A stretch of DNA of 64,000 bases from Shimazuella kribbensis DSM 45090 (GCF_000428065.1 NZ_ATZF01000006.1:124001-188000); one strand, 5' to 3'. Positions 54,259 to 63,730 are shown, numbered from the stretch's first letter. The notes: a model not told the origin generated them from the letters alone. Numbers and translations are program-made.

Positions 54259-55584
54259 TTGAAATTAACAGATTTATCATTAATGGCAGATTCTCTTTGG
54301 ATTTTCTTTTGTGCTGTTTTAGTCATCTTCATGCAAGCTGGATTTGCTCTGTTAGAAGCAGGTTCAACACGTATGAAAAATGCCGGACATATTGCTGCAA
54401 AACAATTACTTAGCTTTTCTATCGTTGCCATCGTTTTTTGGGCTGTGGGCTATGGTCTAACCTTCGGAGATGGAAAATGGATTGGAACCACTAACTTTTT
54501 CCTCTCTACACCAATACAAGCAGGAAGCATATCAACTGAAATTTCATTTTTGTTCCAATTTTCCTTTGCAGCTGTTTCTCTTGCTATTGCTTGGGGAGGC
54601 TTTGCAGAACGAGCGAAGTTAAGTGTATACATTTTGTTTGGTGCACTTTTTACTATTTTTATTTATCCTGTTATCGGACATTGGGTATGGGGAAATGAAG
54701 GTTGGTTGCATGAACTGGGCAAACAAGATTTTGCAGGCTCGACCGTAGTCCATCTCCAAGGAGGAGTAGCTGCACTTATCGCAACGATCATGCTGCGGCC
54801 TCGAACAGGAAAATACAATGAAGATGGGACAGTGAACGCCATTCCCGGGCACAATCAAGTATATTCTGTTCTGGGTGCGCTTATTATCTGGCTTGGATGG
54901 TTCGGATTTAATCCTGGGAGCACATTGACACTCAAAGATGGATTTTTCGGATACGTTGCACTTACGACAAATTTAGGAGCGACAGCAAGTGTACTAGGAG
55001 CCATCTCTATGGCCTATTTCCGTAAACAAAAATTAGAGGTATCCATCATGGTCAATGGTTTACTTGCTGGTTTAGTAGCTATTACTGCTTCTTGTGCATT
55101 TGTAGAACCATGGGCTGCTATTGTGATCGGGTTTATCGCAGGTGCAATCACGGTTGTATCTGCTAGCTTTCTTGAAAAGAGAGGAATAGATGATCCGATT
55201 TATGCTTTTTCCGTACATGGTGTAGCAGGAATTTGGGGTACAATCTCAACAGGTTTCTTTGCTTCCCCTCGTCTGGTAGAAAAAGTAAGGGTCGGTACAT
55301 CTGGATTATTATATGGCGGCGGCTTTCAACAACTCGGGGTACAATTGTTAGGAGTAACAATCACGATCGTCTATGTGGCAGTTGTATCTTTTGTACTCTT
55401 GACTTTAATAAAAACATTCGTTGGTTTCCGCGTTTCTGAGGAAGAAGAACACAAAGGTCTCGACATTTCAGAACATGGCAGCTACGCATACCCAGAACAT
55501 CATCTGCACTTGGTCGAAAAAGAAGAAGACAAAACTACTGTTGCTATCTCTACTCCAAAGGACATCTCTTACGCAAAAGCTTAA
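54259..55584 (+). CDS. amt: Ammonium transporter
   Basis: A 441-residue Amt/MEP/Rh channel with eleven helices. The signature TVVHLQGGVAALIA holds the first pore histidine and FSVHGVAGIWGTISTG the second; GWFGFNPGS is also present. TTG 54259 lies 8 bases after AGGAG and is preferred to GTG 54250 or TTG 54253, which sit on the site. No glnK gene follows, unlike many amt loci. The tail of about 45 residues is rich in Glu and His. Confidence 0.94.
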   Translation: MKLTDLSLMADSLWIFFCAVLVIFMQAGFALLEAGSTRMKNAGHIAAKQLLSFSIVAIVFWAVGYGLTFGDGKWIGTTNFFLSTPIQAGSISTEISFLFQFSFAAVSLAIAWGGFAERAKLSVYILFGALFTIFIYPVIGHWVWGNEGWLHELGKQDFAGSTVVHLQGGVAALIATIMLRPRTGKYNEDGTVNAIPGHNQVYSVLGALIIWLGWFGFNPGSTLTLKDGFFGYVALTTNLGATASVLGAISMAYFRKQKLEVSIMVNGLLAGLVAITASCAFVEPWAAIVIGFIAGAITVVSASFLEKRGIDDPIYAFSVHGVAGIWGTISTGFFASPRLVEKVRVGTSGLLYGGGFQQLGVQLLGVTITIVYVAVVSFVLLTLIKTFVGFRVSEEEEHKGLDISEHGSYAYPEHHLHLVEKEEDKTTVAISTPKDISYAKA

Positions 55585-55594
55585 AAACAAAGAC

Positions 55595-55634
55595 ATAAAA
55601 CAGACATTCCAAAGAGGATGTCTGTTTTTATATT
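55595..55634 (+). terminator. Terminator of amt
   Basis: AAAACAGACAT and ATGTCTGTTTT form a perfect stem followed by TTATATTTT. Confidence 0.88.
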
Positions 55635-55699
55635 TTAGTCTAAAAATTTAGTATATAATGAAGTGTAAGTGGTCAACTAACAGGAGGAATAAAACGAAG

Positions 55700-56491
55700 A
55701 TGGAACGATTTCTACGTAATAAGAAGAAAACAACTCTCATCGATTTGAGCTCTCAACTCCACAATCAAACGAGTTCTTTTGAAATTAATCCCCATCATAT
55801 CACTTATTCTCTACACAAAGATGCAGTTACCCTCTCTCAAAAACTTTTGGATATAGATGAATCTTATTGGCCGAATGGAGAAGGATGGGCTATTGAAGAA
55901 GTTACCTTATCTACTCATGCAGGTACACATATCGATGCTCCCTATCACTATGGTCCAACAACAAATGGTTCTCCTGCAAAAACGATCGACCAAGTACCAT
56001 TACGCTGGTGTTTTGGTAATGGAGTTGTGCTAGATATGACCCATAAATCTGCTGGTGAAGGAATTGATGATGAAGATATAAAAAAAGAACTTGACCGAAT
56101 TCAATATCATCTACAGCCATTTGATATTGTCTTGATCCATACAGGGGCTTCCAAATATTTTAGTCAACCTAAATATGATTTAAAACATGCAGGATTAGTA
56201 AGGTCCGCTACAGAATATCTTGTTGATCAAGGGATTCGTCTGATCGGTATTGATGCATGGGGATTGGATCGACCTTTTGACATAATGGCAAAAGAAGCAA
56301 AAGAAGGAAAAACGCAATTTTGGGAATCTCACCTTCTAGGCAGAGAAAAAGAATACTTACAGATCGAAAAACTTTGCAACCTTGATCAATTGCCAGAACC
56401 ATTTGGCTTCACCATCTGTGCATTTCCAGTCAACATTGCAGGAGCAAGCGCTGGTTGGAGTCGTGTAGTCGCTATCATAGAAGAAGCTTAA
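55700..56491 (+). CDS. Cyclase-family metal-dependent hydrolase (kynurenine formamidase-like)
   Basis: A 263-residue protein of the bacterial cyclase/formamidase family: the metal motif HAGTHIDAPYHYG, the second motif IGIDAWGLDRPF, and the C-terminal FPVNIAGASAGWSRVVAI. AGGAGGAATAAAACGAAG stands before the ATG at 55700. It is followed at 27 bases by an EthD-like gene, probably the same transcript. Substrate (arylformamide or other) is unknown. Confidence 0.88.
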   Translation: MERFLRNKKKTTLIDLSSQLHNQTSSFEINPHHITYSLHKDAVTLSQKLLDIDESYWPNGEGWAIEEVTLSTHAGTHIDAPYHYGPTTNGSPAKTIDQVPLRWCFGNGVVLDMTHKSAGEGIDDEDIKKELDRIQYHLQPFDIVLIHTGASKYFSQPKYDLKHAGLVRSATEYLVDQGIRLIGIDAWGLDRPFDIMAKEAKEGKTQFWESHLLGREKEYLQIEKLCNLDQLPEPFGFTICAFPVNIAGASAGWSRVVAIIEEA

Positions 56492-56518
56492 CTCCTACTA
56501 GACAAAGGAGAGATTCAT

Positions 56519-56866
56519 ATGTATAAGACAGTTGGTATTTATAAAAATATATCGGATTCCAAACAGTTCGAAAAATATTATATGGAAGAAGTTATGCCAC
56601 GATTGATCACTTTCCCTGGCGTGATCAAAATGAAAGTAACAAATCTACTCAACAGCACGAGAGAAAAATCACCGAGTTTTGACGGTATTCAATTCATCAT
56701 CGAAACCCATTACGAGACAATCGATGATTTACGAAAAATAGTGGATACACCAGAAGGAAAAGAGATCGTAAAAGTGATACTGGGGAATGTCCATGGACAA
56801 TGTGGTACATATGTTGGAGAGGGTAAATCATTTATAAAAAAGGAAAACATACAACCTAGGGAATAG
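56519..56866 (+). CDS. EthD-like dimeric alpha/beta-barrel protein
   Basis: A 115-residue protein with the ferredoxin-like pattern YKNISDSKQFEKYYMEEVMP...FPGVIKMKV and a FIIETHYETIDDLRKIVDTP second half. A similar gene starts outside the right edge of the window (63760-64000). AAAGGAGAGATTCAT precedes the ATG. Its stop codon lies in the loop of the terminator. Confidence 0.78.
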   Translation: MYKTVGIYKNISDSKQFEKYYMEEVMPRLITFPGVIKMKVTNLLNSTREKSPSFDGIQFIIETHYETIDDLRKIVDTPEGKEIVKVILGNVHGQCGTYVGEGKSFIKKENIQPRE

Positions 56867-56883
56867 CTCCCTAGGTCTTTTCT
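56854..56883 (+). terminator. Convergent terminator between EthD-like gene and rluD
   Basis: ACCTAGGGA and TCCCTAGGT flank a five-base loop, followed by CTTTTCT. It separates the plus-strand unit from rluD. Confidence 0.8.
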
Positions 56884-57794
56884 ATTCTAAGTTTCTCCAT
56901 TAAGTCCGCAAAAGCTTCAGGTGCTTCGGTTTTACATTCAATCCGCTCTCCTGTACGAGGATGGGTAAACCCAAGAACTTCTGCATGTAAAGCTTGCCCT
57001 TCAAATCCATACTTATTTTTCACAGGACCATATAAGGGGTCACCAATCAAAGGGTGGCCAATCGATTTCATATGAACACGAATTTGATGTGTTCGACCTG
57101 TTTCCAGTTTACATTCTACATAAGTAGCTTTTGGGAAACGTTCAATCACAGAAAAATGAGTGACAGCATGTTTCCCATTACGGTGTTCTACTGCCATTCG
57201 CTTCCGTTCTTTTGGATCTCTTCCGATTGGCGCATCAATCAATCCACGTTCATGTTGTATAACTCCATGAACAATGGCGAGATATAGCCGTGTAATGCTA
57301 TGTTCCTTCAATTGCTCGACAAGTGAGTGATGAGCTAAATCATTTTTGGCTACCATAAGCAAACCAGATGTATCTTTATCAATACGATGCACGATACCTG
57401 GACGAGCAACCCCACCTATACCTGATAGATCATTCTTACAATGATGCAGCAAGGCATTTACCAAGGTACCACTTGCATGTCCTGGCGCAGGATGAACTAC
57501 CATTCCACGCGGCTTATTTACTACCAATAAATCTTCGTCTTCATAACATATCGTCAATGGAATATTCTCAGGAAGAATATCCAAATCTTCTACCTCTGGT
57601 ACATCTATTTCTATTTTTTCACCGACTTTTACTCGATAGCTTTCTTTTTTCACTTTCCCATTGACAAAAACCCGACTCGAAGAGATCCAATCCTGTACCC
57701 TTACCCGTGACCACTCAGGTTCAAGTCCTGCAATTGCTTTATCCAATCTCTCTCCTGCCATATCTTCTGTGATTATCACTAGATGCATATCCAT
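56871..57794 (-). CDS. rluD: RluD-family 23S rRNA pseudouridine synthase
   Basis: A 307-residue synthase: N-terminal S4 domain (residues 14-60) and a catalytic domain with HRIDKDTSGLL, Asp139 being the nucleophile, plus HQIRVHMKSIGHPLIGD. It is the ylyB homologue that follows lspA in Bacilli. The ATG is one base after the lspA stop, with GGAG 8 bases upstream. In Bacillus subtilis pyrR is next; here a 49-kb stretch intervenes. Confidence 0.93.
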   Translation of the reverse strand: MDMHLVIITEDMAGERLDKAIAGLEPEWSRVRVQDWISSSRVFVNGKVKKESYRVKVGEKIEIDVPEVEDLDILPENIPLTICYEDEDLLVVNKPRGMVVHPAPGHASGTLVNALLHHCKNDLSGIGGVARPGIVHRIDKDTSGLLMVAKNDLAHHSLVEQLKEHSITRLYLAIVHGVIQHERGLIDAPIGRDPKERKRMAVEHRNGKHAVTHFSVIERFPKATYVECKLETGRTHQIRVHMKSIGHPLIGDPLYGPVKNKYGFEGQALHAEVLGFTHPRTGERIECKTEAPEAFADLMEKLRIEKT

Positions 57795-58277
57795 TTAAGC
57801 ATCTCCAACTGATGATTTGTATTGTTCTTTTTTGGCATCCAGTAGATTGGCGAGTAAAAATAAAACTACTCCTACACATATCGCAGAATCAGCTACATTG
57901 AAGATAGGAAAATGGTAAGCGCCAAATTGGAAATGAAAAAAGTCCACTACTTCTCCAGTGCGAACACGGTCCAAAAAGTTACCTATTGCTCCACCAAGTA
58001 CAAAAGACAATGCTGTTTTGGTAAGCACCGTTTCTTTTTTCATCTTCATCATAAAGACAATGATGGCAATGACTACACAACTGGTCACCACAATAAATAG
58101 CCACGTCTGATTTTGTAAGATCCCAAAAGCAGCACCTCTATTACGGTGAGAAGTAATATAAAAGAAGTCAGATATCACCGAAATGGACTGATACAGTTCC
58201 ATATGATTTACAATCCACCATTTACTTAATTGATCGAGCGCAATGATTAGAATAGATATGAGAAAAAAAAGATACAC
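57795..58277 (-). CDS. lspA: Lipoprotein signal peptidase (signal peptidase II)
   Basis: A 160-residue integral membrane aspartyl protease with four helices. The catalytic Asp residues are in GNFLDRV and FNVADSAI; NRGAAFGIL is the conserved loop. It cleaves prolipoproteins after lipid addition. The start is GTG with GGGGGAG upstream. It is coupled to rluD. Confidence 0.95.
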   Translation of the reverse strand: MYLFFLISILIIALDQLSKWWIVNHMELYQSISVISDFFYITSHRNRGAAFGILQNQTWLFIVVTSCVVIAIIVFMMKMKKETVLTKTALSFVLGGAIGNFLDRVRTGEVVDFFHFQFGAYHFPIFNVADSAICVGVVLFLLANLLDAKKEQYKSSVGDA

Positions 58278-58384
58278 AAAACTCCCCCGTTCCAGTTATT
58301 CTTTTCCGATTGTAGCATAAGGAGACGGCGGAGGAAACGAAAACGACGATTTGACTGCCCAAAATGCACTGCAAGGATGAGACT

Positions 58385-59077
58385 TTACTCTAAATCCCCA
58401 TCCACTTCTTTAGCTTTTCGGTAGTATGCTTCATTATGAACAATTTCTGGCATACCTTCGTTATGCCCAGTGATATCCGTGATCGCAAAACCCTCAATCA
58501 AATCTACGTATCCTTGAGGTTCGTCATTATCTTCCGTGAGTTCATCATAAGATGTTCCATCTTGGAAAAAGTCAGGAGGATTGGAAGTTCCAAAACGTTC
58601 CACGGATTGCCATGCATCTTCTCCATCAAAACCATTGTAATCATTATTATCCTTATAACTGTGGGTTACTGAGTGTTCCAACACTTCTTCTTCGATCGGA
58701 CGATTGTCCACTACTTGAGAATGGGTATGATGTTCCTTACAAGTAGTAGTCCATGGAATTGCCTCTAACCTTTCAAAGGGGATTTCTTGGTGACATACTT
58801 CGCATTTTCCATATTCACCTGACTCTATTCGATTCAATGCTCGATTTACTTCCTCGATATGATGTTGATCTGCATCTTGAAGAGCTAAATCTTTCCCTCT
58901 TTCAAATAGCTCTGATCCTATATCACCTGGATGATTATCATAACCCGATAATTCTCCAACCGAATCATTCATCCCCGTTTCTAGCCCATAATCATGATTT
59001 TGTTCCAACCTATGCTCAAAATCTCGTTTTTCATTGATCAGCATTTGTTCTAGAGTAGCTAATTGTTGTTGATCCAT
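58385..59077 (-). CDS. TraR/DksA-type zinc finger protein, YlyA/YteA family
   Basis: A 230-residue protein. The N-terminal coiled region has PGDIGSELFERGKDLAL and the Cys pair CEVCHQ of a partial DksA/TraR finger (the second pair is CKEHHTH, only one Cys kept). The C-terminal half is acidic. YlyA sits just before lspA in Bacillus subtilis, and this gene does the same. GGAGGTTTATCA precedes the ATG. Confidence 0.88.
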   Translation of the reverse strand: MDQQQLATLEQMLINEKRDFEHRLEQNHDYGLETGMNDSVGELSGYDNHPGDIGSELFERGKDLALQDADQHHIEEVNRALNRIESGEYGKCEVCHQEIPFERLEAIPWTTTCKEHHTHSQVVDNRPIEEEVLEHSVTHSYKDNNDYNGFDGEDAWQSVERFGTSNPPDFFQDGTSYDELTEDNDEPQGYVDLIEGFAITDITGHNEGMPEIVHNEAYYRKAKEVDGDLE

Positions 59078-59187
59078 TGATAAACCTCCACACTTTTTTT
59101 GTTAGCATCTCCAAAAACAGAAAAAAGTAATTCTTATCTAGAAATGAATGGGAGAAAAAATAATACGATATCTATTGTTAAACGAGA

Positions 59188-59217
59188 CGACCGCTAAACC
59201 ATTTGGTTTAGCGGTCG
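59188..59217. repeat. Perfect 14-bp hairpin
   Basis: CGACCGCTAAACCA-TT-TGGTTTAGCGGTCG. It is much more GC-rich than the surroundings and stands between the MFS unit and ylyA; on the minus strand GTCTCGTTT follows. Probably the terminator of the MFS unit. Confidence 0.7.
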
Positions 59218-59275
59218 CTGCCCTCAGATGAGGATTTATCTATCTTTCATTGGGTTGTTGGTATTTCATCTTTTT

Positions 59276-59593
59276 TTACTTCTTCAGCCGCCCAACAACC
59301 AGAGCAATACCTGTGTATCCTGGGCGAATTCCCTTCGTCTCAACAAGATACATTTGGAAATGAACTGGAAGTCGAGTGAAATAGCCATGGACTTCTTCGG
59401 CTGTAAACCTCCCGAGTGGAATACTCACACCATTTGGCGTGAGAAAATCTTCCGATTCCAGCATGACAGCTGTGGCAAAAGAGTAAAAATTATTGTATAT
59501 TATTTTCCAATAATTTATTTCGTGATAAACTCCATATTTCTCGTTTTTATGGTGGCAGTAACGAGAGCAGCCGATGTACAAGTTTTCACTCAT
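59276..59593 (-). CDS. Uncharacterised protein downstream of the MFS gene
   Basis: A 105-residue protein (MSENLYIGCSRYCHHKNEKY at the start, PLGRFTAEEVHGYFTRLPVH later). I recognise no family. It begins 15 bases after the MFS stop and shares its raised GC content, so it is likely cotranscribed. The ribosome binding site is poor. Confidence 0.55.
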   Translation of the reverse strand: MSENLYIGCSRYCHHKNEKYGVYHEINYWKIIYNNFYSFATAVMLESEDFLTPNGVSIPLGRFTAEEVHGYFTRLPVHFQMYLVETKGIRPGYTGIALVVGRLKK

Positions 59594-59608
59594 ACATCGG
59601 CTACTAGA

Positions 59609-60841
59609 TCACGCCTCGATTTTTGTTTTTTCTATATGGTGTTTGCTTTCCACCAATGGAGGCGGAGTCCTTCGCAGATGGCGAAAGGCCAAAACATAAG
59701 CAACGGCGAAACAGGGAGACATCAGGAGCCATGTAAGGCGATAACCAAACGTCTCACCCATCACCCCACCTAGAGCGGACAAGCATGCTCCGAAATCGTA
59801 GATGGTATAAAAAATTGCTGATGCCAGAGCTTTTCGACTTTCAGGGACAAACTGAATGGCTAGAGAGAAGACACAGGCAGTCAGGCAGCTCAATCCCAAC
59901 CCGTTCGCAATCGCGGCGAGATAGAAGAAAAAAGGCCCATTGCCCATACTCAGACAGATCACTCCTACCGCAAAGCAACCTAGTGAAATGGTTACAAAAA
60001 GGAGCCTCTCTGAGCGGTCTACCTTTTTCCCGATCAGCATTCGAGCGAACATGATCACGATTGAATTGACCATCAGGTACATCCAATCATGACCTTCCAA
60101 TCCGATTTCTTTCGAAAAAGGTTGAATATATGTAGTCACTGCTGCCGTGTAAACCGTGACAGATGCCATGATCGATGCAAAAGGCAGGATGACCTTGATG
60201 ACATCTCTCATCTTCATGTGCTCTTCTAGCCCTACAGCAGAAATTTCACCTGTCTCGTGAACGACTACTTCTACTCGTCTCACAAAAGCAAGCAAAATAA
60301 AGGCAAGCGATGTCAGCCCAATGCCCGCAAAAAACACAAGCATCAGTTGACCATGATCTGCCATGTACAAACTTGTACCTGACAGAAGCGTCATCCCTAG
60401 GTTACCTACAGCACTGAAGTAGGAATGACCTTCGGCACTTCTCGTCGCTGGAACAATGCGAGTAAGATATCCACTCACAGGAGGAATAGACATCCCATAA
60501 GCAATTCCATGGAACACTCGACAAAGCACCATTTGATCTCCTGTCTCCACCAAGGCATATCCAACAAAGGACAATACCATGAGGCCAACAGAGATCAACC
60601 CAATGAACTTGTATCCATACCGATCACTCAAATAACCTGAGATCGGCCGGAAGATAATGACAGGCACAATAAAAATACCAACCGCTAGATTGGCTTGTTC
60701 CTGCCCATGAATTTCCTCCGCAAAAAGCGGGATGATAGGTGCAATCGAGTAAAATGCCCCTATCAAAGAGAAGTTGATGACTAGCATCATCAAATACTCT
60801 CTAGTACACAGCCTTACCTTTGTTTCTTGGCTCTTAGCCAT
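59609..60841 (-). CDS. MFS exporter, 12-helix type
   Basis: A 410-residue major facilitator with twelve helices; motif A is GYLSDRYGYKF, a second copy is IGKKVDRSERLLF. The family includes drug and metallophore exporters; nothing nearby fixes the substrate. The whole unit (59.3-61.35 kb) is visibly richer in GC than the flanks. The ATG has only a moderate site (AAAGAGTGTC). Confidence 0.85.
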   Translation of the reverse strand: MAKSQETKVRLCTREYLMMLVINFSLIGAFYSIAPIIPLFAEEIHGQEQANLAVGIFIVPVIIFRPISGYLSDRYGYKFIGLISVGLMVLSFVGYALVETGDQMVLCRVFHGIAYGMSIPPVSGYLTRIVPATRSAEGHSYFSAVGNLGMTLLSGTSLYMADHGQLMLVFFAGIGLTSLAFILLAFVRRVEVVVHETGEISAVGLEEHMKMRDVIKVILPFASIMASVTVYTAAVTTYIQPFSKEIGLEGHDWMYLMVNSIVIMFARMLIGKKVDRSERLLFVTISLGCFAVGVICLSMGNGPFFFYLAAIANGLGLSCLTACVFSLAIQFVPESRKALASAIFYTIYDFGACLSALGGVMGETFGYRLTWLLMSPCFAVAYVLAFRHLRRTPPPLVESKHHIEKTKIEA

Positions 60842-60940
60842 GACACTCTTTCTATGTATATAGGCGTATGGACTATTCTGATTTTAAACGATACCTATCC
60901 TTTTGAAAAGCATTGATCTGTACAATCTTTACAATGCACG

Positions 60941-60975
60941 CAGCCCTGCCCATTCTGTACGAATGGACAGGGCTG
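60941..60975. terminator. GC-rich hairpin between the 61-kb gene and the MFS gene
   Basis: CAGCCCTG-CCATTC and GAATGG-CAGGGCTG pair with one bulged mismatch around TGTAC. Its CATTCTGTAC loop side equals the loop of the terminator behind Cys-rich peptide A (42399-42408). No T-run follows. Confidence 0.65.
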
Positions 60976-60997
60976 TGAATGATATCCCTATGCCTTT

Positions 60998-61351
60998 TTA
61001 AGGGAGAAGAAGGTGTCCCAAAGACAGCCTGTTCCTCTCCAGCTCCTGCTTCAGATCAGGAAGCAACTTTGTTTTCTTGTCTGCAACCACGATGATGTCA
61101 TAATCCCCAGCCAGCCTCCCTCCTTCGATCACCAGGTTGTTTTCGTTTACGGTGATCTTGGAGATGCCCGAAATACCACTAGACACACGGAATCCAATGG
61201 CTTCTGAAACGTCAGGTTCCAGTGTCTTCGGAATTACGGTGAGGAACGCAATTCCGTCGGACACAGAAATCTCAGATCCGATTTTCTCAGTCGGCGTTCC
61301 ATCCATGACACTGACTTGGAACTTAGCACCCGAAGCAGTAAAGGTCGGCAT
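60998..61351 (-). CDS. Uncharacterised protein, beta-rich N-terminal half
   Basis: A 117-residue protein: the first 85 residues look like beta strands (FQVSVMDGTPTEKIGSEISV), the last 35 are a charged helix. No family recognised. GGAGAAAGAGCACAA precedes the ATG. GC content is as high as that of the MFS gene downstream, suggesting shared origin. Confidence 0.6.
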   Translation of the reverse strand: MPTFTASGAKFQVSVMDGTPTEKIGSEISVSDGIAFLTVIPKTLEPDVSEAIGFRVSSGISGISKITVNENNLVIEGGRLAGDYDIIVVADKKTKLLPDLKQELERNRLSLGHLLLP

Positions 61352-61431
61352 TTGTGCTCTTTCTCCAATAGGAATAACTCTAGTACATTATAACTTTACC
61401 GAACGAAAGTGATCGATCTTTTTGTTTCCTT

Positions 61432-61704
61432 TTATTGAACCTTATCCAGAATAGATTGGTAAACATCCTTGCCATTGCCATGAATATGTTCCACTTCATC
61501 TTGGATTAGACTTGCTATATATTGTTTTTCTTCTTCATATAAATCTGCTTCTTGATCTGCTAACCTCTCTTGCAAATAAGAGATGATTTCCAGATGATGA
61601 ATATCATTGGTAGTTTGTTCCTGCAAATCTTGATTAAGGATATTTGCTTTTTCTTTTTCCAATTTATCTGCAAGTAGATTCATTTCTTCTAAGGAAAATA
61701 TCAT
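61432..61704 (-). CDS. Small helical protein, 90 residues
   Basis: Begins MIFSLEEMNLLADKLEKEKA; strongly helical and acidic throughout. GGGGGTGCGCTTAC stands before the ATG at 61704, while the frame up to 61770 is unlikely to be used. No family recognised. Confidence 0.6.
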   Translation of the reverse strand: MIFSLEEMNLLADKLEKEKANILNQDLQEQTTNDIHHLEIISYLQERLADQEADLYEEEKQYIASLIQDEVEHIHGNGKDVYQSILDKVQ

Positions 61705-61827
61705 GTAAGCGCACCCCCAATAAGTTGACGATAGTATAAACGATATCCAAATAAACCATACATCGGACAAAAATCAACCCCATCCGTTCTATTTAATGGA
61801 CAGGGCTGAAGGCATAACAAGCAAATA

Positions 61828-62334
61828 TTAAGTTCCAATTTCCTTCTCATAACTATAAAAAGGTACATCCCGACGTGGAAAAAACACCTTTCCAACTTCC
61901 TCATAACCAAAGTTTTCATACAGTCCCCGCGCTACTTCATTTTCTTCATAAGCATCTAATCGTATGGAAGTATAACCATGTTTTTCAGCATATTCATCAG
62001 CAAAATTCATCAATGCTTTGCCTGTACCTTCCCCTTGGAAGTCCAAATGTACTACTAGACGATGTAGATACAGAGCCCTTCCTTTGTCTACACTCCAGTC
62101 CACATCTTTATGTTCCGGTTCTTTTTCATCATTCAAGACAATAGAACCAAGAATGTCATCCCCTTTGACAGCAACATACAGGTCCCCTGCTTTTATATCC
62201 TCTTGTAACATCTGGATACTTGGATCATTATGGTCCCATTGATAGATGTCATTTTCTTCAAGATCACGTCTAGCGATGATATACATTTCTGCAATTTTTG
62301 TTAGATCATCCATTGTTCCTTTTCGAATATCCAT
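61828..62334 (-). CDS. GNAT-family N-acetyltransferase
   Basis: A 168-residue acetyltransferase. The acetyl-CoA motif A is LYLHRLVVHLDFQGEGTGKA, and motif B follows as GLYENFGYEEVGK. Acceptor unknown. A weak site before the ATG. Monocistronic or last of a short unit. Confidence 0.88.
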   Translation of the reverse strand: MDIRKGTMDDLTKIAEMYIIARRDLEENDIYQWDHNDPSIQMLQEDIKAGDLYVAVKGDDILGSIVLNDEKEPEHKDVDWSVDKGRALYLHRLVVHLDFQGEGTGKALMNFADEYAEKHGYTSIRLDAYEENEVARGLYENFGYEEVGKVFFPRRDVPFYSYEKEIGT

Positions 62335-62344
62335 TTGTTGCTGC

Positions 62345-62491
62345 TACTAAAAACATAGAAAAACATCCCTATGCTAGAGTTTTCCTGCTTCTACGTGTCC
62401 TGTCTCGCCACAAAACTCGCTACTACAGTTTGCTATAACACTCCACAGGCGTAAATTCCCATGTAGCCCACGGTACAGATCTGTTCTCTCG
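62345..62491 (-). ncRNA. Probable right end / guide-RNA region of the TnpB element
   Basis: About 145 bases follow the tnpB stop without a gene and end at a small hairpin CATAG/CTATG with T-run near 62350-62368. In IS200/IS605 elements the omega RNA ends at this place. No sequence comparison was possible, so this is positional inference. Confidence 0.4.
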
Positions 62492-63416
62492 TTAGGGGAG
62501 AAGAACATATTCGCTTGCTTGCATCAAATTGATGGCTGCATTGTGATCCCGATCGATGCTTTGTCTACAATGTTCACATTGAAACACACGTTCCGAGAGG
62601 GATAATTTCACTTTTTTTATGCCACAATGCGAACACAATTTGCTAGAGGGATAGTACATTGCCACTTCCCTTAGTTCGATTCCCATTTTGCGACATGCAT
62701 TTCTCAACTTTTGTTTGAAATCATAAAATCCCTGATCGGAAATCGACTTCGATAAATGCCGATTTTTCTTCATTCCTTGGACATTGAGCTTCTCGATGGT
62801 GATGAATGCGGGCTTGATTTTCGCAATCACACTCACCACCCATGCACGATAGGCATCCCTCATGCGAGCAAGTCGTTGATGGACCTTTTGAATTTGGAGG
62901 ATGTTTTTAGCTATGTTGCTTCCTTTTTTTGTAGCAGGTTTTTCACCTCGCTTTTTTTGGAATTCGTACTTACGAGATAGCGCTCGCTGTACTCGTTTCA
63001 AGCGTTTCTCTGTACGTTTGATGATGGAAGTCTTATGGATGTTCCCAAAAACTTGCTCCCGATTGGTAATAGCAAAATCTTTGATTCCCAGATCGATTCC
63101 CATCCCATCAGAATGACAGTTCGCTTTATATTTTTTCCGTGTCTTCTCGTAAACAGTGGAGAACAGAAACATAGAAACGATTGGCTTTCTGTTCGATGGT
63201 ACAACTAGAAGCTGTTTCTTGGGTAGGGAGGTAACCTTTTTCTTTCAGTCGAACCCAACCCAAAGTGGGGGGTTTGATACGATGACGCTCTATTTCCAGA
63301 TCCCTTGGATTGTTTTTTGGAAAGTACAGTTTCACGGTTTGAGCATGTTTCTTTTTGAACTGTGGTTTTCCTGCTGTTTTCTGGAGGTAACGTTGAAAGG
63401 CTGTTTCTGCATTCAC
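62492..63416 (-). pseudogene. tnpB: IS200/IS605-type TnpB, frameshifted and 5'-truncated
   Basis: The C-terminal 220 residues (62492 to about 63150) keep the RuvC acids in GIDLGIKDFAI, ITIEKLNVQGM and DRDHNAAINLM, and a zinc ribbon CSHCG...CEHC. A frameshift near 63150 joins this to an N-terminal block (63126-63416, with KPQFKKKHAQTVKLYFPKNN), and the first 60 or so residues are missing. No tnpA is adjacent. It is an inactive relic. Confidence 0.88.
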
Positions 63417-63700
63417 TAAGCTTTTCTTTCTCGCTTTGCTTCCTGCTTATTTCTACTTTGTCTATGTTTTTGGGAACAGTTGAGACCTCCTTTCCATAAT
63501 AATATTTTATAGTTAACGATAATAAGTGTAAAAGTTTGTAAGTATGGATTCTTCTTACTAAGATTGCTTCATCCTTATATATTATCCATTAGCAATGTTC
63601 AACATGAATCATAGAAAGAAATACTCCATGATATTCACTTATTCAGCACCTTAAGGCTTCCATAAAAAATACCCAGATTGATTATTTTATCAAAGAACAT
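63417..63700. other. AT-rich intergenic region
   Basis: Holds the decayed front of the TnpB element up to about 63490 (an AAAGGAGG site remains but the frame after it is broken) and otherwise nothing recognisable. Confidence 0.5.
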
Positions 63701-63730
63701 AAAAAAGAAAGTCCTCTGATGAACTTTCTC
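63701..63730 (-). terminator. Terminator after the partial EthD-like gene
   Basis: On the minus strand GAAAGT and ACTTTC enclose an eleven-base loop, followed by TTTTTTATG. Confidence 0.75.

Noticed and set aside
60900-60985. Minus-strand reading CPFVQNGQGCVHCKDCTDQC, resembling a third Cys-rich peptide
   Set aside because: An in-frame stop precedes it with no ATG, GTG or TTG before the first Cys, and it runs through the arms of a hairpin. Left out of the peptide family unless a start can be shown.
61701-61919. 72-codon minus-strand frame overlapping the GNAT end
   Set aside because: Overlaps a well-supported gene in another frame and has no ribosome binding site.
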